A stretch of 64,000 nt of DNA from Primulina eburnea (GCF_022965805.1 NC_133116.1:8080601-8144600); one strand, 5' to 3'. Numbered from the stretch's first letter, positions 22,448 to 35,167 are shown. A program made the numbers and translations. The notes: generated from the letters alone by a model not told the origin.

Positions 22448-24337
22448 TCAAGAACACGTGGCTGATATTGGTAAGACCGGACTGGGATTTCCCATTTCTT
22501 CATCCTTGGATTCGATTTTCTTGGAGTTCATCTGAGTGATGAAGCCATTAAAACACTCATCCACTGTTGTAAATATCTCCTCTGGATAAAGATTCGTGAC
22601 TTCAACTTCGTCTGGCCCGTCTATTGCATAATTTATTTGGCAACCCTTGAAGAAAATATCGTGGGTGAAAGATGCCACCACACTTTGTGGAATTATTTTC
22701 TCTGCAGCCAAAATAAAATTCTGGGGTATTATTTAAATTGGAGAGTATTTACCTGACAATCGAAAGCATTCTTTAGTTAAAGTTCATATGCCATATATGA
22801 CCAGTTCCAAGAACAAGACACTAATTTAATGGTGACATTCTTCTCCAGAAAATTTCGCGATATATATTTCATTTCCGGAAAATAATAGTGTACTAGAGGT
22901 CGAGATACCTTAAACAGAAATCATAGACAGATTTCCTAAAATACAAGTTTGAGGAACTCAAATCAAATAGCGAAACCTTAAAAGATTTAAATTTCCGATA
23001 CTCTAATAAAGTGTGTATATGATACATGTCAACATTTTTCGAAAACCCGAATGTGTATTAACGTTTTAACAGCAGAATTTTAATTTGAAAATTTCTTGAA
23101 ATTATGTGTTTCTCTTATGAATCATAAATGTAGAACCTTTTGCAGCATCAAGTAAATGGTCTTCGGATACGGTGATTCTGGGAAGATTTCTACCAATTTT
23201 CTTCTCCCACAGAGAAGCAAGCTCGTTAATATTGAGATAGTTGCAGGGTGGTCGAAAATGAAGGGTTTTCTTCAATGTACGAATGTCACCCGCAGCTTTG
23301 ATCGTGAACTTCCCAATGTCTGGTCCGGCAACAAAATAAGCTGCACAGATCAATGCAATAAAAACCCAAAAATAAAACATCATTAAAGTTTTTGAAGTAT
23401 TTTACAAAAACTTGGTAAAATTAGCAAAACAAAATGTGATAAATCGCATTTAAATTCGTGTTTAATGATTATCAATATTTGTATTTCATCCCTTGTTTTT
23501 GTTAGCAAATGAATTAATCATGGCCTACACATTAAATTACCTTTCACGCAACCATCTCCATAGATTTGGAAATGATCTAAAGGTGGTGAGACCTCAGAGG
23601 GGTGTGTGTTATCATAGTAAGGCCATGAAGCTATTGAATTGCAACAAATATAGGTGTAGGGTATGCCTGCATCTTCAACGACTCGTCGGACTTTTCGTTT
23701 TTCGATATACATGCTCAGCCCCGGCTCCACCGGGTCAGCACGAGCCACGTCGTGCCCGAACTCGGATGGCAAGAACCTCTGCAACTCCAATGATTTCATT
23801 GATCATTTCCATGTTCAGTATCACATATGTTCAAAAAAATACTTTACTAACCATAATGGTCCCAACGGCTTGAATGGCTCGGATGAGGATCAATTGATCG
23901 AGAATGTTAGCACCACCCACTGCTGATATTACTATATCTATCTTGTGTTCTTTTAGTATTTTCTCCATCAATTCTTGGTTGTTTATTGCACCCTACGTTT
24001 TAATTTTAAATAAAACAAAAACAAATAATATGCATAGTTAATTCATTAATAATCATCCAAGAAAAAAATGAAATTGCTCAAACATAATATTCATAAATCG
24101 AATCAAATAGAAGACACATACATGAATGATGGTGGCTCCTTGATCCTCAAAACCTTTCAGAGCCTTGGCCTTTGCCGGACAACTCGGTATCGAACGTACT
24201 AGAATAAAAGTCGAGTGGCCGGAGTTCAGGCTAGCGTCTGCGATAAACTGGCCGATGAAACCGGCGGCTCCGACGATAAGAACTCGACTAGAGTGATCAG
24301 CTCCACCATTACTTGAAGGTGGCAAGGTCATTTTCAA
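22448..24337 (-). CDS. LAR: Leucoanthocyanidin reductase
   Basis: Five minus-strand exons, 24337-24122, 23992-23852, 23778-23541, 23340-23137 and 22701-22448, join in frame to 350 residues. This is a PIP-family (isoflavone reductase-like) NADPH enzyme: G23-xx-G26-xx-G29 in VLIVGAAGFIGQF binds NADPH. The LAR-specific blocks are all present: RFLPSEFGHDV with the catalytic-type His128 and Lys146 in YIEKRKVRR (equivalent to His122/Lys140 of grape LAR1), ICCNSIASWPYYDNTHPSE (from about 163), and FTHDIFFKGCQ (about 278-288). LAR turns leucocyanidin into (+)-catechin in proanthocyanidin synthesis in the cytosol. The C-terminus runs about 40 residues beyond the conserved core and is Lys/Glu/Ser-rich, as in many LARs. 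All splice sites are GT-AG, though the exon 4 donor GTTCTA is weak. The ATG at 24337 is followed by a second at codon 3. No defect was found, so the gene should be functional. Confidence 0.93.
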
Positions 24338-25398
24338 TTCTTTTCGAGTTTCGTAATTTTAGTCCTAGGATGTTCCGTGGATCGTGTAATTCGCCAAAAG
24401 AAATAAAATTATTTATAGATGCTTCTGATTGATGAACTTTGGTTGGTATAAGTTGGGATTTAAAATCTCAATAAATGCTTCTACATGTTTAATTTTATCT
24501 ACCCTTCCTCAAGATTCAATATTATTCTTCTCTAAAATTATTTAAAATTATTGAAAACCCTAATTAATCTCTACATATAAATTAACATTCTTATAATATT
24601 TAGCATTTTTCAAAATAAAATTTAAAGTATATTATAATTATGAAAATAAAAAATATCAAGAATGACATGTAATATTTAATATAATAAGAATTTAAAGTTT
24701 CATGCTAATATTAAGAGGGAAGTATTTTAGAATTTTTTTTTAAAAAAAAACTATTGATATGCCAAAAATTGAACAATTCAAGAAAAAAAATACAGTGATA
24801 AATCTGAGTATTTTAAAAAGTATGAAATGAAAAATATGATTACTAAGAATGACTTTTTCTTAATTATATGTGCGTGTGTTTGTGTGTTAAAAATTGTATA
24901 TTGCCGACAATGAACTAATTATTGGCTGTCAATTATCTGGTTAATTTTTTTATTTACATTTTATTGAAAAATGAGATTGACTGTTAGATGGATTATTTGA
25001 TCACTGGTGGTTTGTTCGGTTGGTGATCCACTGGTAAGATCGATAATGGCAAATTGATGTGTTTTTATAATATTTGTTCCCATTAATTCTTAGTATTTCT
25101 CTGCATTAAAATAGTATAATACTAGGTTAAATGAGCCCATGTAGATGTATTTCAGTTTAATACGATTTGTGTGGCATGATTATATGCAAATAATAAAACT
25201 GGAAAATCAATTTATTGCAAGTTCGGGTTTTCGTACTCTAACTCGTCAAAGTTAAATCTTAATACATAGACCAACGTCTGCGTATATAATTTAAAAAAAT
25301 TTAATACAATCGATGTGAGATCAAACTATTTACTGACATGTTTGACCACACCAAAACATGTTTAGGTATATGATGCACCTCTCATGCCAACGTATTAA
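24338..25398. other. LAR promoter side and AT-rich spacer
   Basis: The first few hundred bases upstream of LAR (on the minus strand) are the likely promoter. The rest is AT-rich without a recognisable gene or complete element. Confidence 0.45.
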
Positions 25399-25580
25399 GA
25401 GTGAGTCTCATGTGAAACCGTCTCACGGATCTTAATCTGTGAGACGAGTCAATCCTATCTATATTCACAATAAAAAGTAATACTCTTAGCATAAAAAGTA
25501 ATATTTTTTCATGGATGACCCAAATAATAGATCTATCTCACAAATATGATCCGTGAGACCGTCTCACACAGATTTTTGCT
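25399..25580 (-). mobile_element. 182-bp foldback MITE family, copy 5
   Basis: Full length, inverse orientation. TSD ACGTATTAA / ACGTATTAG, 8 of 9 identical. Confidence 0.85.
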
Positions 25581-27440
25581 ACGTATTAGTTATGTCATGA
25601 CAGAGTATAATGATTTCCTTCCCGATTTGTTTTCGTCTACGGACGTTTCAGTGAGAATATTTTATTAAGTAAGACGTTAAATCTATGATAGATAAGTTTG
25701 ACAAATGAAACATGGCATCACTAATTACTAAAATTGTTCATTTGTCAAGTATATATTTCTTAAATCATTTTTTCTCATTTGGATGAATTTTTTTTCATTA
25801 TGATATATTAGATGTATTATGTATATGTTTTCTTTTACCAATTTTTTTGACATAAATAATTTATGATTTACATGTTATTATTATTTATTAAACTCGAGTC
25901 AGTCTGACATCAAACTAAATTTAAATATAAAGTTCTTATACTTTAATTAAACTAAATGTAAATATTAACAAGAAAAATGAAAAAAAAAAAAAACAATAAC
26001 TATAGAGAGACGTCGAAAAACATCTTCCACGATTTTATTTGAAAAATCACTATATAAGTTTTAAAAATTAATTTTCCAAAAACTTAAATTTACTCAATAC
26101 ATACACAGTGTGTGCATATATCATTAGTATATACCTCGTATGCATACAAAATTCTGGTTTCACCTCTGGTAAGAATCAGTTTATTTTTCTTGCACTTCAT
26201 GATGGAATTAATAATAGAATTGTTCTATTAATTATCATCATTGGCAAATTCCCCAGGATTTGGGGATGCTCGTGGACAGGGGCGGCCCTATTATAGGGTC
26301 TGGACCGAGTTTCAACCCAGTCTAGCACCCGTGCTTAAATTATATATAGATATGGTTCCGAAAAAATTAGTTCTTGGGATTAGTGTGTATGTGTGTGTAT
26401 ATATTATGTTTTAAAATGTCTAGTCTATGGGCTTAGTGTCTTATCGTTAGTTTAAAATATAATTTACATTTGGTCCAATTTAATCTATTTTTGAGTTAAG
26501 CGTGTATCAATGAGAGTAGCATTGAGATATCTGACATCCCAGTAAATTCTCATGCGTGAAGTTGTTAATGTTACGTCGCTTGATCTGATTGACTAAATGG
26601 GTCGTAAAAAAGTGTGGATCTTAAAATGTAATTCTGTCTTTACTGGGGACATGACCGATGATATAGAGAAAATAAGGTTGATATCTAACAAATATGATAC
26701 AACATCGGGACATAGATATGTACATCTCCGAACTCATAAGCCTAACAGACTGACACAGTAGCACCAAAGTAGGTGCACTCTACGCTGTCACGAGTATAAA
26801 GAAATAAAGTTGTGTTTTTGCTAACGGCTATAATTGTTAACCTAATGATGAGCGTTTGATCCTAATATCCATGTACTTAGTGTGTCTATGTTCTATTGAA
26901 GAAAACATTTTTCGTGAATATTACATACTTGGCCCAGTTGTTGATCCAATTATAGGTATAGATTATAGAATGATTTTAAAAATTTACATCAATATCCCGA
27001 GGAAACTAAAAATGGATAAACATTGATTAAATAATAAATAAGTTAAAAAGTCTTTGGAGTCAAATATAGTATAATAAAATTTCTTCTTTGAATAACATGT
27101 ATACTTTTTTTATTTAATCTTTTTTACGTCTAAGTTCAAATATTTTACATTATTATATGTTAGATTTATTATTGTTTACACAATATTTCGATTTGCGGGC
27201 GTGACAGGTGCAAAGATGCACCAATTTGTGTAAAAATTATAAAAATCTATTTTCTAAAAACACAACGATTATGGACATTAAATTTGATCGTTCGTTATAG
27301 TCTTCTAAACAAATACAATACCAAAACAAAAAAAAAATGGACAATAGAACCCGATGAAATAAACTCCCAACATGATTGTGTATCAAAAATCAGTAGGAAA
27401 TTACAAAAACATGAAAAACATAACAAAATAATGCTAGAAT
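25581..27440. other. AT-rich spacer without recognisable genes
   Basis: Includes CAGGGGCGGCCC at about 26278, which resembles a hAT terminal repeat but has no partner. The part from about 26400 to 27200 has mixed composition, possibly an old retroelement, but no domain can be read in either strand. Confidence 0.35.
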
Positions 27441-28162
27441 GTGTACGATGATGCTAAAATATGACTTAAAAAGCATGAAAAAGTTTGACTAAATCTATGA
27501 GAATTCTGCATAGAATTGCCGGAGTTTTTGCGATGTGTGTTGTGTGTCTTCCCTGTTGCTTTGGCCGATCATTTTCTTCTAAATGATGAGCAGTTCTCTC
27601 CACTCTCCCATAATCCACGATCTTCTCCTCTTTACTTCCACAATCTTCTCCTCTTTCCACGATCTTCTTGATTTATCTGAATAAATTTTAATCGATGAGA
27701 ATCTATCTGTCACATTTGATGGGCTTTCACAATTTAATTGAGCCTTCATAAGTAAATTGGGTTTTTATAATTAAATATTTTAGGCCAAGCAATTGCTTCC
27801 CAGCATTGGCCCATTGGGCCAAAATGTTTGTTGATAAATCTTTAATCCATTTTTTTGTCAAGCACATAAAACTAAAAGCCCCATCACGCTTTCAAAAATA
27901 TGTGCAAGAGCTTTAGCAGAAACATTTAGATTCAAAGTTTAGTATCCCGTTTTCTTCTTCTTCCAAAATTCCAAGTCAAATCTTGATATCACCACACTGG
28001 AACACACTACCTAGATGTCCTTGACGAATCTTTTACCCAAATACTGTGTTCACCAAATCTACCTTTCTCTTTCTAAATGTCGCAGTGTCTCCATGAGGAG
28101 CCAATGCTTCTGCTTCAGCATTATCAATTGACTCTTCAGAGCTGCATACTTGTTCTTCATGA
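27441..28162 (-). other. Unidentified sequence beside the solo LTR, possible gene relic
   Basis: Minus-strand frames here read like protein in short bits (for example SSEESIDNAEAEALAP at 28160-28060) and would continue across the solo LTR into 30087 onwards if the LTR were removed. No family is recognised, and several stops are present. It could be a decayed gene or an older retroelement. Confidence 0.3.
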
Positions 28163-28167
28163 TCTGC

Positions 28168-30081
28168 TGTCATACCCTTACTCAATACTTAGCATAATTA
28201 CCATAATTAAAATAAAGTTTGAATGATATAACTATAGCATGAAGCAAATCAAATAAGAGGCATCACTATGGACGGTTTATAAAAATTTTGGCATGATGCC
28301 CTATATTTTGTATGCACCAAAAACTCAAGCAATACTATTTATACACACTTATAAACATATTCTCATATACAAACATACTTTGTATCATCATACATAACAA
28401 GGAACTTGTTTCAAACACTGACATAAAATTTACTACAATACATATGCAGAAGCTATATAATAAGATGTCCCGGTTCTTGTCGAGGTAAGGCACGTCACAA
28501 GAATTCATTGGCGAACCAGCATCCTACGTCTCTTCATTACCTGATCATGTAATACATGAGCTACGTGAGTTTATAAAACACAATAAGTTGGCACTTGTAC
28601 ATATCAATATGCGTCGAAGGAACATACATATCAAGTCGTAACAAAAATGAATCTTTAAACCATGTCATATCATAGCATATATTCATGTTTATTTTGTACT
28701 TGAGCCTCATTAGTTGGCCTGTACTACCGTGCTTGCTTTATTATATAGCTACTATTGTGTTGGACATCAGGGAGCAACCTTTGGCAACCCACGCCCCATG
28801 AATATATATTGGCCAATAGCTTTGGTGGACTTAAAACCACCCATGATGTCAACAAGCTCTATATCATGTAAAAATCAATCCATTTCATGTCATGTTCATG
28901 TTAATGTTCATAACATAGCACTCATCTTCAATATTCATCAGTTTATTTCATATTTAATACATAACAATGTAATATGGTGCTATGTTTTCATCAATAAGAT
29001 ACTAACAATGTACATATAACAATAATCAATGGAAAGTATTTGAAATCATACTATTACTTATGTATTACTTCAAGAACATGCCAACTTACCGTCCAAGTGT
29101 ATGAATACTAGTTTGAGAGGATGCTTCTCGTTCATATACTGTCAAATACATCACTAAACCAATCACTATGTATATACTAGGTGAAAATCACTCTTTTTTT
29201 GTCCTCTACATGTATAACAAGCAAAAGAGAAGAAAACTTACACCCTTAGGAAGTTCTTGTAATAGAGAACTTAATTCTAACTTCAAAATGATGAAAAGAA
29301 TGAAGAGGAGAGCTTTTGGGAGGAAGTTTTCTAGGTTTGCTTCGTGTTTTTGCTGAGGAAGAAGGTAAGAATGGTAAAATTTCTTAGAAAAGTAGATCTT
29401 ATCTTTTTATACACTGCTGGGTGCATATGTGCGACTTTCTAGGCGCATATGTGCGGCCTGTTCTGCCCACCCGGCGCATATGCCGAGTTCTAGCTAATAT
29501 GCGCGCCACATTCTGCCGAAAAACTCATTTTTAACTTGCGAATTAGCAAAAGTGGTCAACATGAAAGTTGTAGCCCTATGTGTTTTCTTGCATCTCCAAT
29601 TAGCCTCATGTCATTTTAAGGTCTAAGTAAAAAGTTATGCTCATTCTCCCAACATTTGTCAGTGCAAGAACAACGATACACACGACACACTTCGGGCCAC
29701 TTTTGGCTCGTCTTCCCTAATGATTTGAACAAAACCCAAAACGTGAAAGTTGTAGCATTAATCTTAGCTTTCTAATGGTTATGGCCTCACTCAATTTGGA
29801 TCAATATTCACATCATTATGCTAAAACCCGTAACAACTACCACAATTTCATCTCATTTCCTGCAGTCATATACCAACTTTCATTACACTACTTTATCTAC
29901 ACATCTTACTATCACTATTTTAACACAGATTCATTCTCAATACACCATGGACAACATAAAAATCATATTCAATCTCAATATTGATACCTCAATCATCACG
30001 TGAAATCTAATGAGCTAAATAACTACATAATAAACGACATAAACGCATTATTATCATTTGTACGAGTAACCGGGCATTACA
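28168..30081 (-). mobile_element. Solo Ty3/gypsy-type LTR
   Basis: On the minus strand it runs from TGTAATGCCCGGTTACTCG (30081) to AAGGGTATGACA (28168), giving short inverted TG...CA ends (TGTMATRCCC type). The 5-bp TSD TCTGC flanks it exactly (28163-28167 and 30082-30086). It is 1914 bp long, has no coding region, primer-binding site or polypurine tract, and no second LTR nearby, so it is a solo LTR left by unequal homologous recombination. Ends and length resemble Tekay/Del chromovirus LTRs (recalled, not searched). Confidence 0.87.
29425..29515. repeat. GCGCATATGYGC palindrome cluster in the LTR
   Basis: Within 90 bp there are four related motifs: GTGCATATGTGCGAC, GGCGCATATGTGCGG, GGCGCATATGCCGAG and TAATATGCGCGCC. 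They make a GC-rich island in an AT-rich LTR. Confidence 0.6.
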
Positions 30082-30086
30082 TCTGC

Positions 30087-31300
30087 TCTCTCTCTTGAAT
30101 GGCATTTGCACTCAGTCTTCATCCAACAATCTTTGCCTCAACTTATTTGTCAGGATGGAGCCATCTTCCATAGGAGCCATTAACTCATTCATTTTTTTTA
30201 ATTGTTGGAAATTCTTGGAAACATGTCCTTCAAAGTCTACAGTGCTTCCATCCATACCATTAGATCATCTCTGCTCTAAGAAAAAACCTCTTTGTTCTCG
30301 TAAATATGGAAAACCTCTTATCATCATATCGGCTCCCTCGAATAGACTAAACTTTTATAATTGGACCTTGACTTTGGTAGGAAAAACCTATGAATAATCT
30401 CTGATCTCCAGTACACTTCACAAGTAAAATTCAACACTTCTTCAATTCCTCAATTGTTACTCCATCTATCCCATCAAGCTTAACTCCCCGTCGACCATGA
30501 CCAGTACCATCAATCCCTACCAGATAATGTATACATCTTACGTTAGTTGTTCCAACCAAGAAGTCAATTTGCTCATCATTGCGCTTTAATGGTGTTTGTG
30601 AATTTGTCCCAATGAAAAATACATTAAAAGTTTGTTGTTTTCATTCTTGGCTAGACCGACGCCCCAACCTCCATGGCTCCCCGGTTCGCCACTGCTTCTA
30701 TCGGAATTTGCTCTTCGTCTCCTTTAGCTGTTGCTTCTGGATTGTCCACTGGAGTCAAATTGGGTTTTAGTTTTTCCTTCCCTGCAAGAACGAACACTAC
30801 TCCCTTCTCGATCCATGGTTTTACGACTACCACGACCAAACAAGATTTCCCTTCGGTTGTTTTTGCTTTTTCTACGGCTATTGGTAATATCTCTCAATTT
30901 TTCTCGAGTACTATGTGATGCTATTCGGCTCCCTGAAATTTCTTGTTGTCTTGATTGGAGTAGACTTTTTACTTCTTTCTGCTTTGTATGATTAACCTTG
31001 AGGCACTTTGACTCTCCTAGAGAAATTTGAGAGAATGACGACTGGTTTTGCAACAATATTGATCACTGTCATGTTACTCTATGTTATTTCCATGTTGGCT
31101 CTCTGAGATATTTAGATGCCACTGCTTTTTGTTTCTTTGCTAGTATCGGTTCCTGTGGGGAGTTGGGTGGTTTTGTGAATCCCACCGACAAACAATTGAT
31201 TCAAGCCATGTGTTGGCATAACTCGCCGCTAGATCATTGGCTCCCCTCATTCAATGAACGTGCATATGACCATGAATCGGCAGCCAAGTAACTCTAATAT
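30087..31300 (-). other. Unidentified, probably decayed retroelement or gene sequence
   Basis: More GC-rich than its surroundings. Minus-strand frames contain long open bits (31056-30724; 30839-30651) rich in charged residues, plus GTGHGRRGVKLDGIDGV-like sequence at about 30530-30470. Frames are interrupted and no domain is recognised. Confidence 0.3.
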
Positions 31301-31639
31301 TTTCTTTGTGTGTTGCATATCACTTGAGTCACATTCTCCCTTACTCAAGGAGCCATTTGCATGCATTTCACTTCAGTTGGACCTCATTCTCTTTTTAACG
31401 ATCATATGTACTTTTTCTCGACAGAATTAACATGTCAGTTTCATCTCATTAAATGTTCATTGATGCTCCTTGTCCTTTACGACTTCAAGTCCTTTGTTTT
31501 CCATAAAGGCGACACACCATATCTTAGTCAGGTAGCTTTCTGTTATTCAAGAGTTATTAGGATAATGTGAAATCTTTCCAAATGAAGAAAATATGATTGA
31601 ACGGCTTAATTTTAGTAACCTTTTAGATTTCAATATTTT

Positions 31640-31925
31640 CTGACTGGTAGGAGTACAACTTTATCTTCAACGATTTGAATACTTTGGACTGTCAGTCGGT
31701 TATGACAAATGATAACTTTGCAGCTTAAGTTCAGATATTTCAGCTTTTTGACTTCTTAGTCAGAATGAATTGATCTTCTTAAGCCTTGTCTGAACATCTT
31801 GATCTGATCCAGCAGTCTGAAACCTAAAATACATTTAAAGATAGCTGGACATGAAACAACTCAATGTTGTTATTTGTCAATCACCAAAATATAATGGTAC
31901 TTGAAATATCTTAACAATTAATCTA
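31640..31925 (-). repeat. Possible copia-type LTR remnant
   Basis: Minus-strand TGTTAAGATATTTCAAGTAC followed by TTTTGGTGATTGACAAATAA resembles the start of copia-type LTRs I recall from asterids. A second similar motif (TTTGGTGATGACAAAATCAA, plus strand) begins at about 31927. No matching LTR or TSD was found. Confidence 0.35.
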
Positions 31926-32059
31926 TTTGGTGATGACAAAATCAAGCTGCACGTCTATACAAGAAGTTATATAGAACAAAATTTAAAAGGATTTGCCCAA
32001 GATGAATTTCATTTTACATGTGCATAAAATTTAAAAACATTTTTTAATACACCTACACA

Positions 32060-32720
32060 AAACAATTATCTTCTTTGACTTGAACCGCTGTTTTCACCAC
32101 ATTTTTTTCTTCTATCTTTTTCTTCTACTCTTCTACTTTCATCATTATGCTTGGATTTTTCAAACTTTGCTCTTTCGGCTCGCCGGTTTTGCTCTTCAAA
32201 CTTCTTATAATCTACCACTTCCCCATTTTGGACATAATCACATTGTATATGATCAAGAATTTCTTCTAACTGGCTGCCAAGGGTGGTCTGAATATCATTG
32301 AGTCGAGCCTCTACTTGATGTTGGGATCAGGTAATTTGACCTGCTAAAGTTAAACCCCAAAGATTCAATTTGAGATACGACTTGATTAGCAGGGAATAGC
32401 TTGAAATTCTTCTCTAGATCGCCAAGATCACATAGAAAATCTCACCGACAGTTGTCAAAAGCAACAATATGAACAAACTGCTTGATTTAGACATTTTTGA
32501 CCATTTTGGAGAGATTTTTGATTTGTGAGTGAACTTGATCGAGTAGCACTTTGGAAGAATTATCCTCGAATTCCAACAAGAAATTAAGTCAAGTTCAGAA
32601 GGAGACTATTCGTCAAGAACTGGAGAGCATGATTGAAGCTACAACTATATGGAGGAATGGAATAATTGAGTCAACGACTGGAATTTCCAAATCTTTGTAA
32701 CGTTGTTCAACAACTTCTTC
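32060..32720 (-). pseudogene. Coiled-coil, gag-like protein relic
   Basis: On the minus strand, about 32310-32080 reads as a highly charged stretch (TTLGSQLEEILDHIQ, then an Arg/Lys/Glu-rich tail such as SRRVEEKDRRKK) ending in a stop. Upstream parts (to about 32720) continue only with frameshifts (KNFKLFPANQVVSQIESLGF). Such coiled-coil plus basic-tail proteins occur in retrotransposon-associated hypothetical proteins of Lamiales. Identity is uncertain. Confidence 0.35.
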
Positions 32721-33364
32721 TGTTCTGGGCTACCCCAAAAATATAACAATCTCCTTACCAGACATATTTTTTATGTGAAACAACAAGGTTTTCGAATTTC
32801 GATTTTCTGTTCATGAGCTAGAGTTGTTGGCAGTGATTCCAAATTTAACTACTCCTTACCGTAATGTCTCACTCTCTCATTTGTAAAATCTTTAATTATT
32901 GGAGATGAGGGTCCGTCTTGCTTTTATTACATGCATGCACCTAAACTCTTCCCTCTTAATTCTTTTAATTTTTGAATTTTCAAGTTAGGAATTTGGAAGT
33001 TCATAAATCTATATATATAATAATGCTAGTGTTGTACAAGTTGGAATTTATTATTGGGAAAATGCGTGAACCTGAAATTAATTAATATAAATGGAAAATT
33101 TCTTTATTTATTTAATTTTTATAAAAACAAATATGGGAAACGGTTTGCTTACTTTCGCCATATACTACGGATTTTATTTATTTTATTTTATTTCATGACT
33201 TTTGGCGAGTGAAATAAACTGTTACTAAAGTGATTAGAATTTAAAATTTATAAGTTTGTTTAACCACCAAATATTTAATTTATTTTTACATGTCCACTTA
33301 ATTGTACTAAACTATATGGAATTTAATGAGAAGCTAGTGCATAATCACATGCATAATTATTTTA

Positions 33365-33551
33365 GACGAAAACTTGTGTGAGACGATATATCTCACGGGT
33401 CGTATTTTGTGAGACAGATCTTTTATTTGGGTCATCAATGGAAAAATATTACTTTTTATATTAAGAGTGTTACTTTTTATTGTGAATATCGGTAGGATTA
33501 ACTCATCTCACAGATAAAGATTCGTGAGACTGTCTCACAAAAGATCTACTC
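33365..33551 (+). mobile_element. 182-bp foldback MITE family, copy 6 (187 bp)
   Basis: Starts GACGAAAACTTGTGTGAGAC; the first palindrome has a TATAT insertion. Perfect 9-bp TSD ATTATTTTA at 33356-33364 and 33552-33560. Confidence 0.87.
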
Positions 33552-33894
33552 ATTATTTTATGGCCGGTGCATTTTAACTTCTAGTTATTTTATTTTTTTA
33601 TATGTATGAATTATAAATTGAATAGGGTTCTCGCAATAAAACCTACCTATTTATTTATGGGGGACCAATCGAGCAGTGTATTCAACTTGAATTGTGATAC
33701 TGACTCATTATTAGAAACCATGTACAAAATGCAATCAATTTTTTTATATTAAAAAATAAAAATTAACACAAGTAATGATTATATTGTTTATGATGGAATA
33801 TTTAAATTAAATTATTGATTTAATTATACTCAATTATTATGATATATGGTTGATGTAATGATTGTCACGCCTGCTTAGAGCAATGGAAACGTTG

Positions 33895-33992
33895 TTTGAA
33901 TTGATGATGTACAGTTTAAAATATCTGAGTTATCATCAACTATAACTTTTGGTAAAGCGCTAAGTTGTCGATCTTATAACTGGTATCAGAGA
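33895..33992 (+). repeat. LTR 3' end with primer-binding site
   Basis: The block ending ATAACTGGTATCAGAG holds TGGTATCAGAG, complementary to the 3' end of initiator tRNA-Met, the usual plant LTR-retrotransposon primer-binding site. The preceding LTR-like sequence resembles 4800-4890. No coding region follows; it is a relic. Confidence 0.5.
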
Positions 33993-34345
33993 TAAAATCA
34001 CGGTTTCGATTATCATTTATTATAAGAAGTATAATTATTAGGAGAGAGACTCTTGGATGCAATAATTGTTTTTGTTGAGTAGATTAATAAAAATATTCTA
34101 CTTAAACTATGATACGATTTAAAAGTTATAACTTTGATAAAATGAGAAGCGATGAGTCCTATATTTTTTTTTATTTTATGTTTTTCAGTTAAAACTAGAG
34201 TAAAACAATATGGAGTCGATATCATGTAATACATACAACAGTCCTCTTTGACCAATATACCCAATCTTTGACCAATATAACCAATCCAACACGTGATTAT
34301 ATATTTTTCTTTTTTAATTTCTTGCCCGTCACTCTCAATCAATAC

Positions 34346-34364
34346 TGCAACTTTAACTCTAATA

Positions 34365-34412
<48 letters not shown>

Positions 34413-34447
34413 CACACACATTGCAACTTTAACTCTAATACTTATAT
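34346..34447. repeat. (TA)n(CA)n microsatellite flanked by a 26-bp duplication
   Basis: A (TA) tract to 34402 and an (AC) tract at 34404-34420 are bracketed by two exact copies of a 26-bp sequence starting TGCAACTTTAACTC (34346-34371 and 34422-34447). Confidence 0.85.
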
Positions 34448-35018
34448 GGCGAAATTTTTTGAAGTGATATAATTTCATCTTTAAAAAATTTTGTTATCTC
34501 ATTATAAAAAATTATATTTGGTCCATCTAAGAATATTATTTCTACATTGATTAAGTCTCTTATAAAACGGTCTTGTAAACATATATTCACAAAAATGGTT
34601 GATCTAGTTCATATCTATAATTAAAAATAATCTTTTTGTCATAAAAAATAATATTTTTTATTGATCGAATGAAATTAAAGATTCATCACACAAAATTAAA
34701 TCGGGACAACGTTTTATTCTATGATTCTGAATTCCTGGTGAAGCACATAGAATAGAGAGTAGCTGGTACACGGGGGCAGGATAAGATTCCTTGTGTTTGA
34801 GTCGTTGCAATCCTTCTCGTTTTTCTTTGAATAAAATGCTATACATGCGCCTAATGGCCGACACCACGATATTTGGGTTGGTGGCTCACTTGGCCCATCC
34901 GATATCTTAGTAGGGGTCGTCAATTTGACCAATCCTTATATTTAATTTCAAAGTTTATATTGAAAATATTTGTTTTTATATGTTTAATGTTGTCATTACA
35001 TAAATATATCAACATTAA

Positions 35019-35167
35019 CACAAAACTTTCTGAGACGGTCTCACGGGTCAATTCTATGAAATGCATATCTTATCGGGATCATTTATAAAAATATTTTTTT
35101 ATACCAAAAGTATAACTTATTATTGTAAATATAAATAGAGCTGATCTATCTTACAAGAGATCTATTA
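35019..35167 (+). mobile_element. 182-bp foldback MITE family, diverged copy 7
   Basis: Keeps CTGAGACGGTCTCACGGGTC and the internal region, but the right palindrome is lost. No TSD seen. Confidence 0.6.

Noticed and set aside
26275..26345. CAGGGGCGGCCC as a hAT terminus
   Set aside because: No matching inverted end or 8-bp duplication found nearby, so only a chance or truncated end can be claimed.
30651..31056. Overlapping frames around 30.7-31.0 kb as a gene
   Set aside because: Open on both strands, no recognisable domain, surrounded by retroelement relics.
34013..34426. 137-codon minus-strand frame with a YIYI repeat
   Set aside because: It reads through the TA/CA microsatellite and has no domain.
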